A DNA stretch of 64,000 nt from Panax quinquefolius (Eukaryota; Streptophyta; Magnoliopsida; Apiales; Araliaceae): positions 6,080,237 through 6,144,236 of the forward strand of contig CM035168.1 in NCBI GenBank assembly GCA_020205615.1, in the 5' to 3' direction. Both the position numbers and the translations under genes were made by a program. Shown here one piece after another: positions 1-10,478 of the stretch. Positions within the stretch are counted from its first letter, which is position 1. Each line of letters opens with the position of its first letter. The notes under the pieces were generated by a model. It made no database searches. It saw only the letters and a list, made by a program, of their open reading frames with translations, and had not been told where the DNA came from.

Positions 1-1234
1 CTATTTTTGGTACCCATGATTAAATGGGTCTTGCTAGGTTAGTTTACTAAACCCATGTTCCTCATATATTTGGATAAACATCATATTGACCACCATCAGT
101 CGTATTCATGCATGTACTTCATTTAGATAATACATTTTGAGATGCATAGTGGTGAGTGTGAGAGAAATCTGTCATTTTAATAAAACACTCTTTTCCTTGA
201 TGGTTTCATTATATGCTAAGTTATGATCACACAGTTTAAATGTTCACAGAGAGAGAATCAGCTCTACGATTTATTAGCATCTAGTTGATTCATGGAGGTG
301 ATCGGTTTATGAATCTTCAAGATTCTCTTGTAGATCCGATCATGCTCGTGTGTAGGTCATTAAACACTTAGACCATAGGATGTACAAAGCACATTAACCC
401 ATCAAAGAAAGATTTCTTCACATTCAATCGACCTGTGAGGCTCTTAAAACCAATTCAGATCTCTTTTAAGTTATCATCTTCAACCTAAAACTTGGATGGA
501 GAGAAAGTTCATAGACATTTGAGTTTCTATCATTAGTGTACTTTCTCTCTTTACCATTTTAGATAGATTATGAATATTTGAAGGAAAACTGTTATAGTTC
601 ATGAGTAAAGTGCAAATATGATGTTCATATCTATGTTAGCGAGGAACCGTACCTTTTTACTGTTGATTTCTTAACAGTCATTTATCTTAGATATACTGAG
701 TTTAGGCATTGATGTGCATGTTTTCTCATTTGCTTCTGACAGCCAGTTACTCCAGTTGATCTTCAGTCAATCAATCGTGGTCTTGAATATAAAAGCTAAG
801 AGAGTGTCAGCATCTCTAATTCTTTGACATCCTTGAGTTCATAAGATTTACATCCAGCTGTAGTTTGACTAGACACATGTTTGAGAAGTTCTTCTTTCTT
901 CTCTGGATAAGCATTTCTTAGCATGTATGGTCTTTTCATCTTTTCAGGCTGGTGGATGTTTGATTCTTTTCTGTTGATGTCTCTTGAGCTTCCTAGTCTG
1001 GTCTTCAGACTACAAGATTGACCGCGGGAAAGAATTGGTCTTGTTGATATGGCAATCAAGAACATGGACCAATCTGAAAGCGATTTGTGTATATATACAT
1101 TTACTGCACCTGATATTTCCAACGTGTGAGCTCATATGCATACAACAAGTAACTTACTACTAAACTAAGTTTAGAATAATGCTTGTGCCTAGGATCAGAC
1201 TTAAAGCGATTAGCTTTTGAATATAGCATGAGAA
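1..1234 (-). mobile_element. Degenerate internal region of a Ty1/copia-type retrotransposon (leader and gag remnant)
   Basis: This stretch lies on the internal side of a minus-strand primer-binding site, so it should be the 5' leader and gag part of a minus-strand element. At the left edge the minus strand reads a WVPK-type tetrapeptide, like the one that follows the zinc knuckle in many copia Gag proteins. Elsewhere the frames are closed. One minus-strand open stretch of 108 codons (796-1122) has no motif I recognise. The copia assignment rests mainly on the adjoining LTR, whose inner end has the G-run often seen in SIRE/Maximus LTRs. I could not identify zinc knuckle, protease or polymerase motifs. 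Confidence 0.5.
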
Positions 1235-1249
1235 CCTGCTATGATACCA
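1235..1249 (-). other. Primer-binding site, tRNA-Met type (copia element)
   Basis: The minus strand reads TGGTATCATAGCAGG two bases inside the LTR end. The first eight bases match the usual plant tRNA-Met primer site TGGTATCAGAGC. The position directly beside the TGTTAG end of the LTR makes this the priming site and shows that the LTR to its right is the 5' LTR. Confidence 0.8.
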
Positions 1250-1645
1250 ATTGTTAGTTCCTGGTAGGCACAATAGATCTAGAAGGGGGGGTTGAATAGA
1301 TCCCTTTTTAATTTCAAAACTTTTCTGATTTATTTTGTATTGCTAATAATTTAGCATGTGACAAACATAAGAATCTTTTCAAGCACAACGGAATAAGTAA
1401 AAGATCCCCTTCATTGATATATTCATAATCATACATACATTGTTCGTAGAGTTAGTTCAGTGATAAGCAGTTATAACATACATAGCAGTTATAGCAGTTA
1501 ATGTACATAATGTAAATGACATAAAGTAAGAGACACAAGGGGTTTTAAGTGGTTCAGAGACTCAAGCTCCTAATCCACTCTTCTTCTTTCAACTAGCAGG
1601 ATTTCCACTAAAGAAGGGCAGCACCCTGAATCACTAAGATTCCTT

Positions 1646-1749
1646 CAAGGCCAGCAGCCTTGGGACTTTGGTTCACTAAGAACTCTTCAAGGCCAGCAGC
1701 CTTGGAACTTCTCTAGTTCCCTAGGAACTCTTCAAGCCCAGCAGGCTTG
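1646..1749 (-). repeat. Three hairpin repeats with constant CAGCA loop
   Basis: Three units at about 42-45 bp spacing each form a 6-bp stem around CAGCA (plus strand): CAAGGC/GCCTTG at 1646-1662 and 1688-1704, and CAAGCC/GGCTTG at 1733-1749. The third unit changes both sides of one base pair and keeps the pairing. They lie downstream of the TATA box on the transcribed minus strand, so they would be in the RNA leader. Confidence 0.75.
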
Positions 1750-2245
1750 GAACTTCATTTAGTCCCTTCGGACAAGGACCCCTCAGGCCCTGGCTTCTTT
1801 TTGTTGAGTTGTTTGTTTATTTGTTGGAGTTGGTCTTTGAGTTGCTAAGATGTCCAGAAGCTCTCGAACATCTTCTCATATTAGCGACTTGGCGTGATCA
1901 TCCTTGAAGTGCGGTTGAGTGTTGCATGATGCTCGGCTTCTTGATTACTCAACCACTTCTATGATCCCTTGATGAACCGCTTGAAGATCATTCCTCTTGA
2001 TACTTGATGGTCGCATGATGGGTTTCTAAGATGATCGTAAGCTCTTCTCATTAGTACTTAGAAGCTCTCTCATGCTTGCCACCACCATGATGGCGTTGGT
2101 GATCTTCTTTTCTTGATACTTCTTTGCCTTCTCATGATGGACTTGCTAAGATGACCGAGCTCTCCTCTATGGTACTTAGAGTCTTCTCATGATGGACATC
2201 AAGATGACATTGATGCCCTTCTATCTCTCGACAGTTTAAAACACT

Positions 2246-2254
2246 CTTTTTATA
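2246..2254 (-). promoter_or_regulatory. TATA box of the copia LTR
   Basis: The minus strand reads TATAAAAAG. It is the best TATA match in this LTR and lies about 1.0 kb from the inner LTR end, a plausible U3/R position. Confidence 0.5.
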
Positions 2255-2330
2255 GTAGAACTCTCACTTCTACATTGTAGAACTCTCAATTCTACTTCTT
2301 TCTTTTTCTGTCTCTAAGTGTTCTTAGTGG

Positions 2331-3905
2331 ATCGTAGAGTGAGTCTTCAGACCTTCATTGGTCACTCAGTATTTACGTTGGTTAGATCAGTCCACCACTT
2401 CTCCAAACTCAGCAACTCCAGCAGCACTCGATCTTTGAAGCTCTTGCTAATTTATACTCCTTCCCAATCCTTCCGTTGGAAAGTAGTCGTTGAAAGCTAT
2501 TCAAATATCTTCACAGATCTCGAGTTGACTGAGGTAGACTGCAGATGTGACATGTCATACTTTTTTGACACTGTAGTCTATTGTTTCACCTACCCCGTCA
2601 GAGATGTCACTTTAATGTCTTGGGCAGGTCGAAGACTTTATTTCCTTCTTCTGAATTCTTGATCAGAGTTTGTCCTTTTGCATCGATGCTCTCAATAAGC
2701 TCTTGTCCGAATATTACCCTTCAGATTGAACCGTTGCCAATGCTTCAATCTTCAGCTATTCGAACTCTACGATTCTGATGCATGTCTTCATGGACCTGAT
2801 CGTAGTGTCTTGTTAACTGGTAGAGACAACACTACGATCTTGAAGAGTGTTGATTGGATCTTCAATGTAGAACACCTCTTCCTTCTCTTATGCAGTGCTT
2901 CAACACTTCTGTTTGCCTCAGCAACTCTCAGATACTAATGGCTTGACTTCTTTATTCTGGCCCCTTCTGAATAGTAAGACACTTCACATTTGTGGAGTGT
3001 TCAGCTCGCTTTCTCCTTGTGATCTCCCGTTCACTTATCATCAATGGACTGACCCAATGCTTAATCACTTTAGCCTTGTTCTTCAGAAGCTGTCCAGTAT
3101 CTCTGTATGCACTCCATCAGTTCTTTCTTTGTTTGGCAAACACTACGATCTTGGTAACTTCCAAGATCGTTGTCTTCTGTCTGCTTGACAGCTATTGCAC
3201 TTGTTGACTTTCCTTAGTCAGTTATATAAGTCTTCTTCTGATCTCCTTGTGGAAGACTTCATCTCGAGTGGCTTCACAACTCAATCTTGATGCTGATTGG
3301 GTTGGTGCTTAGATCTTCTATTAGCTTGCATGCCATTCGTTGAGTGCTCTCTGGTTTCCTTCAGGTGGGACGTATCTATGCAGTGCCAACCAGAGGCTTC
3401 ATTCCTTTGGATATTCTGGGAGTGCTCATTCGTTGAGAATCGTATTTGCTCTACGATTCTGCCTTGGCATTGTGAGCACATCTGTTGAGGTCTTAGTTCT
3501 GCACTTTACGATTCAGCTTTGGCTGTGCAAACACTACAACTCCGAGATCAGATCTTGACACTCTACGATTTCTGTCTTTGTGCTTGTTGTCTTCATCTGA
3601 TCTTGCTCGACTACGATCTCTGCCTCTAGTATGATTAGTAGACTCTACGACTCTGAGTGTAGTCTACGATTCTTGACTTGGCTTTGGCAGATACTCGATG
3701 CGGCTACGTTAGTAGAGTTGTCTACGATTACGAACATGACTTCATCGCCAGACTACTGACCCCTAAGGAAGTTCTCCTCGACACACTACGATCCTTCCTC
3801 GTCTCTCCTGGAAGTCTACGAACTCCGAGATCTACTATCTTGCAGACTCACGATTACGCCTCAATAGCTCTCGAGTTTTCCTTTACTCTCTGGCGAGACT
3901 ACGAT
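2331..3905. repeat. Dispersed CTACGAT motif cluster in U3
   Basis: CTACGAT or its complement ATCGTAG recurs at irregular spacing: near 2331, 2769, 2802, 2834, 3143, 3451, 3563, 3610, 3663, 3722, 3786 and 3899, with near-matches at 3506, 3644, 3816 and 3850. The units are not tandem. The cluster lies upstream of the LTR TATA box, where enhancer motifs would be expected. Confidence 0.55.
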
Positions 3906-3950
3906 TTCAGTGCGGTGTTCGACGATCGATGCTTTTATCTATTACATCAT

Positions 3951-4135
3951 AAGATCAACCTAACATGCTTGATCTTTTTATATTTATAGTCCTTGTACAT
4001 CATTTCTTTTTAAGGACCTTACAAAGCTGTTTTGCTTATGTAGGATCAACCTAACACATTTGATCAATTCATTCTAAGTCCTTGTACATATGTTTCTATT
4101 ATCTATCAAAGGACTTTACAGATTTTCTTAATGCA
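3951..4135. repeat. Imperfect tandem duplication of about 91 bp
   Basis: Two copies share, in order, GATCAACCTAACA, TTGATC, AGTCCTTGTACAT and AAGGAC-TTACA, beginning near 3954 and 4044. The duplication straddles the outer end of the copia LTR, so it may be part of the LTR or lie in the flank. Confidence 0.6.
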
Positions 4136-5537
4136 AGCATACTTGAATATTCATTCATATATATATATCATAATCAAATCATATATAAATAGGAATATCA
4201 TTCACATGTTAATTCCTGACAACCTTATATGTTCTTAACATATAAACTTCATTCATTTATATATGTTACAAGTTCTTCTTTTTCATACAAACTTCTTAAG
4301 GTAAACCTATAACAAGTTCATATAGATTCTTCATAAGTTCATAACTTATGAAAGTTTAAATTACTTATTTACGACTTATGCGGCTTAAGTCCATTGATTA
4401 ATCATTCTCATTACTTCTTAACATTCAATTTCATTAATCCACACTTCTCTTATCAACCTATCATGGTAGAGATGAAAGATTAATGGACAAGAAGTCTTAC
4501 TCTTGAAGTTCTTTGGAATAAGTCTTCTTCTTCTTCTCACAATTGAAAGTAGTTTATTCTTGCTTATTCTCTCTAACACTTAAGCACTTTATGAGTTGTT
4601 GGATGAGTTGAAAAAGTAGTAAATGACTAGCAAACTCCTCCTATTTATAGAATTTCCAAAGTTAGGGTAGTTTGGTCATGATGCAATCCCACCTCCTTAA
4701 GCCACCTCCTTATTATTCATTACTTGTTAAGCACAACACCTATCTCTTGCTTGGCCATTACACTTAAATCTTGGTCATCACTCAAAATTCTTGGTCACCA
4801 AGATTAACCATATTAACATGGTTTGCCCAATGGGTCACTACAACCCAATGGATCCTAGCTTGGGCTTAAATTAACTTACTTAACTTTTGGTCTTGCATTA
4901 ACAACATTAACTTGTTCATTAACTAACATTTGGGCCTTAACCTTAATTCACTTGGACTTGTATAACCAACTTAGTTGGGCTTTAACAATAATTTACATTG
5001 GACTTAACACAATTCCAATCAAACTATACACTTCCTACACCATTTCACAAGTCCAATACTATTGCTTAATATGTATAACGTATTGTTTACGTATTATTCT
5101 CGTATTCTAACTCGTATACAAATTCGTCATATACGATATTCCTTCATTCATACAAACTCGTATAATATATCGTATTATACTCGTATTCATTACCTTGTAC
5201 AATACTTACGTATCATACAATTTTTACTTAACTCATTAATACTTCACTTTCCTTAACGTTTTCAAATTAAGTCCGCAAGCGAAATATTGTGTTTTCCATA
5301 CTTAGATTATTATTACATAATTCGTCTTACCTTGATATTCTATCATTAAGTATTTCTTGAAAGTTCAAAAATAATTCCCGAGCAAATACTGATGAATAGT
5401 GTTTTTCAGAAAATTTCTCGGAAAATTTTTATTTTCGTCTTGGAAATTCAAACACTTTAATACTTTCACGTACCTAAAATACTACGATATTCCAACATTA
5501 TTAGGTTATAGAATGACAACCATCTTGATAACACATA
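4136..5537 (-). mobile_element. Unclassified AT-rich LTR-like stretch
   Basis: No coding frame is convincing here. The minus strand has a TATAAATAG box at 4641-4649 in the same context as the chromovirus LTRs of the window, and 5345-5460 contains GAATAGTG and AAATTTCTCGG motifs of a kind also seen in their leaders. I therefore read it as part of another minus-strand LTR. No TG/CA ends, target duplication or partner LTR could be set. Confidence 0.35.
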
Positions 5538-6638
5538 TGTAAGACCCTAACTTTTATGAATAAAGATGATTTTTCTATAAATATCATTTTTGAATATTAT
5601 GGAATGAATTTGATATAATGTTATAGTTATGGGTAATATTTATAAATTTTGCAAAGTACGCATGTGACGCCCCCAAAATAGGTATACATCACCTATTCTG
5701 AGTCGCCAAATACATGGTACAGAATACAAATACAATCTTAAATATACAACATGAGCTATGAGTTTTAATACAAATATTATCTTCTATACATTATTAAAAC
5801 TCAAAATAAGTCCTCAATACATTTATTAACACACTATTTCATAGAATAGTGAGGACTACTAATGCTATTATGCGACCAGTCACTCCATTCCCCGACTAGT
5901 CCTCGCTACGTTCTCATTTCCTGAAGAGAACAATGAAAGTAAAAGGGTGAGCTCAACTAGTTCAGTAAGAAATATTATGACTAAGATAATGCAGAATAAA
6001 TTATCATTAGCCTTCAACAATGTTAAACTGATAAAATACAATAGACATCAAGTTTAACTAATAACGGAACAAGCAATCCATTAAAAGAGTCAAGTAGGGA
6101 ATAAAATCTACTATCTTTTATGATTTAAAAAGGTTTTTCATCACTTTTATCGCTGATACTCAGCTTAATAAATAAACCACATCATTCCTGCACTACGGCC
6201 AAGGATATTCATTAGTATCACAACCACAAATTATCCATGCACTACGGGCCAATGAGAACTTTTACCACATCATTTGTAACATTACGGTCATGATTATACC
6301 GATTAATCCCTAGTCATAATCATACTAAGTCCATCTATGCACTACAGGCCACAGATGACTTTCAACATAAAATAAACATTAGGATGATGACAATGATATA
6401 AGAATTCAATAAAATAAGTTCAAGAATTAATTTATCCAGGAACTAATAACGTCCAAAATGTCAACATGATACTTCTTTGTAGAGTAAAATTCAAGAATGC
6501 TCAGAAGAATATTTTCATGAAAAGATACTGGATAAAGCGCAAATATCAAGGATATTCCACTAATTTCATGGAGTATAGAAGTCAAAACTTTAACCAACTG
6601 AGTATAATAAAGAATGCAATAACAAAAGAAATCACCAG

Positions 6639-6822
6639 GCATGCGATAGATCGCATGCATGTGTTATTCCAATGTAATAATAAATAATGGAACCAAGTCA
6701 TGCGTAAATATACAGATAGGATATTCCAACAGAATAATAAACAACGGAACCAGGTCATGCGTAAACGCACAGACAGGATGTTCCAAAAAAATAATAAATA
6801 ACGGAACCAGGTCATGCGTAAC
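6639..6822. repeat. Tandem hairpin-bearing repeats of solo LTR I
   Basis: Units of about 65 bp built on AATAATAAAnAATGGAAnnA, each followed by a short palindrome. One is GCATGCGAT-AG-ATCGCATGC (6639-6658), another TGCGT-AA-ACGCA (6758-6769). The array resumes after insertion B at 18852-19050. Confidence 0.75.
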
Positions 6823-7376
6823 TGATAAGTCGATTTTATACCTACTTATTCGGCATCTATTACTTGAATTATTTTCTTAATCTCATGTTTCTTAGTTACT
6901 TTTCATGCATTTTGTTTCCATTTTGTAGGTTATACATTTGGAAGCGGTGTGAGCGACTATTGGTAAGGAAAAGCACGGAAAATACAAAGAAAAACAATCC
7001 GGATATCATTTGTGCTTTCATGTTCATTTAATATTCTTGGCTTAGATCTTGGACTATATTGTAGAGCGTCTTCTTAGCGTTTTGGAACATCTTGAATCAT
7101 TCCAATCGGAGTTCGGATGAAAGAGTTATGACATTTCTACCAACGGACGTCGTTGAACTTCATTGTTTTGGGTGGTCATTTGCATAGCAGTCACTTCCAG
7201 TCCAATTTCAACCTTCATACGTTTGTTATTTCTGAAATCTCGAAGAATAAAAGTTGTAGATCTCATCGATAGTTTCGATTTGATATGTCATGGGCCCCAT
7301 AACTCCTCTCGGTTTAAAAGTTATGGTAGTTTTAGTAGAGGAGGTTCCAGCAGGAAAAGTAATTGGCAGATTGGAG

Positions 7377-7502
7377 GCAAGCCGGGGCTGGATCTTTTGT
7401 GCCTTAGGATCCAGCCGGGGCTAGGGGTCTGGGCAGAATAGCAGGCCACTAGCAAGCCGGGGCTGGATTTTTACAAGGGAAAAGGCAAGTCGGGGCTTGC
7501 CT
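7377..7502. repeat. GC-rich repeats and inverted repeats in solo LTR B
   Basis: AGCCGGGGCT recurs in variant form four times. GGCTGGATC (7386-7394) and GATCCAGCC (7408-7416) form a perfect 9-bp stem, and GGCAAG/CTTGCC around TCGGGG (7485-7502) a 6-bp stem. It is a GC island in otherwise AT-rich DNA. Confidence 0.7.
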
Positions 7503-8110
7503 ATGCACAGAAAGAGGAGATTTTGTCCAAATTTGAGTCCAAGAAGGATTGTTTCTGTAAGACCCCAACTTATTATTAATGAAATTTAATTTTCTCTATT
7601 TATTATTTTGAAATAGTAAGGGTTGATGTGATTAATGTGGATAGTTAGGGGTAAAATACGCAAATATTTCAAAATAAGCAAGTGGTTATAAAATATTCAT
7701 TGTTGTTTGAGAATATTCGTTTGGTCGTGGAATATTCAATCGCTTCGGGAATATTCGCATTTACCTGGCAGTAAGCCATGTGTGGGCCCCATAACTAAAG
7801 CGATTGGATGAAGAAAACGACAAATATAAGTTGGTTAAAAATAACTACAGAATATATTCACAAGTAATCTTGTTAAAATACTCTATGGTTAAAACACAAG
7901 AAGATACCTGCAGATTGCACCAATTATTGATCTTACGTAAGAAGGCACTACTCAATAATGGTTACAGAATTAATGCTCAAAGATTTTATTGAGTTAATAA
8001 TTGTCGTTGATATTTTATATTCTTGTTGTTTCAATAATTGTCATTACACAATATTTTTCATTAATCGAAGCAATAATTCATATTATCTCGAATAATATTA
8101 TTAGATAACA

Positions 8111-8214
8111 TTATTGGCAATGTCTAGAAATTTCGCCTAAGGAGAGGTTTGGTCACCTAATTGCGCGCAAGAAGGAGAAATTCTTATTGAAAGCCCCTCT
8201 TCCTGTGAACCGCT
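8111..8214 (+). promoter_or_regulatory. Conserved U3 three-hairpin block (element A, 5' LTR)
   Basis: Between TTGGCAATGTCTAGAA and the CCCCTCTTCC tract are potential stems AGGT/ACCT, a CAAGAAGGA-GAAA-TTCTTATTG-type stem with GAAA loop, and GAAAG/CTTCC remnants. The same block occurs in all chromovirus LTRs here, including 15621-15720, 19467-19556, 33528-33612, 42951-43042 and 50268-50360 on the plus strand and 22629-22725, 29700-29795, 37943-38030, 52511-52600 and 58130-58210 on the minus strand. Function unknown. Confidence 0.7.
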
Positions 8215-8889
8215 GCTCAGTTATCAATATCAGTGATTCTCAGTAATATTATTTGTGAATAATTAATTATTGATTCATATGATGAGGAAAATATTAATTT
8301 TATGTGGATATAGATGGAGAAAATTTTAATGTGACAATTGTTGAAAATTGAAATTTTATCTTTTCGATAAAATAATTCATTTAAATATATTATTATATTT
8401 TAATAATATAATAATGGTGATATTTTTACAACGAATGTGGGATATATGAGTATACGAGGAGGAAGAATATTTTTGTTGCAATAAATGTTTAAAACATGTT
8501 AAACATGCTCGGTGGACCCCATTTATCGAATCGAAATTTGATTATAACCGTAAAATTGTCCGCTTGTGGATTTCGGTCAATTTTTGTTTGGAATTTGGAA
8601 AACTTTCTTCTGAAAAGTTGTAGAGAATTGAATTTCCTATAAAAACTAGCGAGATTCAATTTTCCGATAAAAGGGCTATTTATTGTGAATTATTGAAGTT
8701 CAAAGTTCAAATAATTGATTTTTTGAAAGTTTTAATTATTATTTTAAAGAAAAACGTTTTTTTGCATTTAAGTGGGCTAACATGTGATATTAATTGCTGA
8801 AATCAGATCTTCAAAGGTGGGCTAAGGAAATTTATAATATATATTAATATTTTATTAAATTTTCTGCTTTGGTGTTCTAAACATTTTCC

Positions 8890-8898
8890 TATAAATAG
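8890..8898 (+). promoter_or_regulatory. TATA box of the element A 5' LTR
   Basis: TATAAATAG followed by GGTGCTTAGG and TTAGAATTGAAAATCACACC. The same box and downstream string occur at 16405 (A 3' LTR), 34175 (C), 43706 and 51024 (D), and on the minus strand at 21928 (H), 29179 (G), 37363 (E) and 57572 (F). The constant context suggests the core promoter and RNA start. Confidence 0.8.
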
Positions 8899-9165
8899 GG
8901 TGCTTAGGTTAGAATTGAAAATCACACCAGAAACTGAAGTTTTCTCTCTCTATATTATCGAGCGTATTCTTGTGAGTATTTTGAGTATACTTTGAGTATT
9001 GTTAGACGGTGCAAGTTCCTTCATAGACTATACCCTAGATTCCAAATTAAGTACTAATCTTTCGAGGTAAGGATGTTATTTTCTTCTCAAAATGATATTA
9101 TTTCTTCAATATCATTATGTTTGAAATATTGGTTGGAAATTTTATCAAATTTGGAACTTTTTCAT

Positions 9166-9365
9166 GTCGGGAGTTACTATTCATGAGTTACTATTCACGA
9201 GTTACTATTCATGAGTTACTATTCACGAAGTTACTATTCACGAGTACTATTCAAGAAGCGTGAAGATGTTTTTTTTGGAATTTCTATCTTTTGGTGTCTG
9301 AGTTACTATTCACGATACTCTGACTATTCACGATACTATTCACGTATCTTGCACTATTCACCAAA
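9166..9365 (+). repeat. Leader minisatellite with CTATTCACGA units
   Basis: About ten imperfect units of GTTACTATTCACGA or GTTACTATTCATGA. Equivalent arrays with different copy numbers lie at 16680-16870, 21485-21655 (minus), 43998-44075, 51311-51380 and, shorter, 57243-57300 (minus). Confidence 0.75.
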
Positions 9366-9602
9366 AATAAAATTTCTTTTTTGTCCAAAATATTTATTCG
9401 GATACTAGCTTTGATTGTATCCATGTTTTGATAATTCTTGAATTTTACACCACTATGATTATTTTTGAGGTATTTTTTTGAACATGGATAAAACAAAGTA
9501 CTCTAATCCTTAATCCTTAATCCTTGTCATTTTGTTTCACTTTGGATTCGCTTTTTTAAAATATTTTTCATCATCCTCGGTCTTAAATGATGATATTATT
9601 GA

Positions 9603-9740
9603 ATATCTTTGGCCCAGTAGTGCAAAAAGATGAATGATTTCTGAAGAATATCTTTGGCCCGTAGTGCAAAGATGAACAGTGTGTTTAGATGAACATGACT
9701 AATCGATGAATATCTTTGGCTCAGTAGTGCAAAGATGAAT
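9603..9740 (+). repeat. Leader stem-loop array (element A, 5' LTR)
   Basis: Three units with arms ATCTTTG and CAAAGAT around a 10-11 nt loop: 9603-9632, 9650-9673 and 9710-9737. The middle one is perfect with loop GCCCGTAGTG. All lie downstream of the TATA box, in the RNA leader. Confidence 0.8.
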
Positions 9741-10293
9741 ATTTGATTCCGTATGTATATCGATTGATGTTACAGGGATAAAAGATGAGATTTATGAACT
9801 TTTAAATTCATACATAGAAGATAGTAGTTTGCATTCTCTACTTAACTCTTCTAATGAATTATTATTTCATTGCGAATATTGATTTAAAATTTGTTGTCTA
9901 TCAGATTCTATTAGATTTTTCCCCGTTGAAGACTAACGATAATTTGTTGTATATTATCTTAGTCATAATATTCTTTATCGGGCTAGTTGAGCTCACCCTT
10001 TTCCTTTTGTTCCATTTTTCTTCTCGGAGGCGCGAGAATATAATGAGTACGCAGTCTGGGTATGGAATGAAGGTTCTAGAGAGAGTTGTTTAGTAGTCCT
10101 CACCATTTTTGTAAAATAATGTATCAATAAATGTGATGAGGATTTATTTGAGTATAGATATTGTCTGAAAGATAATATTTGTATTTAAACTCACAGCTTT
10201 TACTTGTTGTAATAATAAAGTTGTAGTTGTTTACATACCATGTATCGACAACTCGAAATGGGTGATGTATACCTATTTTGGGGGCGCCACAAA

Positions 10294-10304
10294 TGGTATC
10301 GAGC
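10294..10304 (+). other. Primer-binding site of element A
   Basis: TGGTATCGAGC two bases after the 5' LTR, close to the canonical tRNA-Met site TGGTATCAGAGC. The missing A and the CG read suggest the CAG-to-CG type of change seen throughout the window. Confidence 0.85.
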
Positions 10305-10478
10305 TTAGGGATATGATCTCCCAAGCGAGATCGAGGAATAGAACTAGGAGGGAGAGACGAGTAAATCCTTCGCTAGTGTGTCCTACCTAAGCTTATTTTT
10401 TAGTTGGTCAAGATATAGGGATATTATGTGATATATTGATTTCCTTAATTAACCCTTGTTTTATGACAAGATTTGAGA

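Larger units (their letters stand above)
1252..3965 (-). mobile_element. 5' LTR of a copia-type element (minus strand)
   Basis: The inner end is TGTTAG next to the primer-binding site, and the outer end is taken as the matching inverted CTAACA at 3960-3965, giving about 2.7 kb. A second CTAACA at 4051-4056 makes the outer limit uncertain by 91 bp. A minus-strand TATA box sits at 2246-2254, so 1252 to about 2220 is R-U5 and 2260 outward is U3. The inner end has the purine run GAAGGGGGGGTTGAATAG, typical of SIRE/Maximus LTRs. The apparent open frames at 2318-3989 are LTR sequence, not genes. No target duplication can be tested because the other end is outside the window. Confidence 0.7.
7556..10291 (+). 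mobile_element. 5' LTR of element A
   Basis: Starts TGTAAGACCCCAAC and ends GGGGGCGCCACA. Landmarks in order are the U3 hairpin block (8111-8214), TATA box (8890-8898), a leader minisatellite of CTATTCACGA-type units (9166-9365), three stem-loops with a GCCCGTAGTG-type loop (9603-9740), and the GATGTATACCTATTTTGGGG end. The first 250 bases align with solo LTR H, which places the two in one subfamily. Confidence 0.92.

Noticed and set aside
796..1122. 108-codon minus-strand open frame as a host gene
   Set aside because: No recognisable domain, and it lies just inside a copia primer-binding site, so it is at best a gag or leader remnant.
2318..3989. Several overlapping plus-strand open frames as small genes
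   Set aside because: They fall in the U3 of the copia LTR, lack motifs and overlap one another; rich in Ser and Leu from repeated CT-rich sequence.
6659..6880. Repeat-containing 73-codon frame (NRIINNGTRSCVN units)
   Set aside because: Translation of the tandem hairpin repeats in solo LTR I.
7556..10291. Active, intact element A
   Set aside because: LTRs and target duplication are intact, but all coding domains have frame breaks as read; part of these may be read errors, so activity cannot be judged from the sequence alone.
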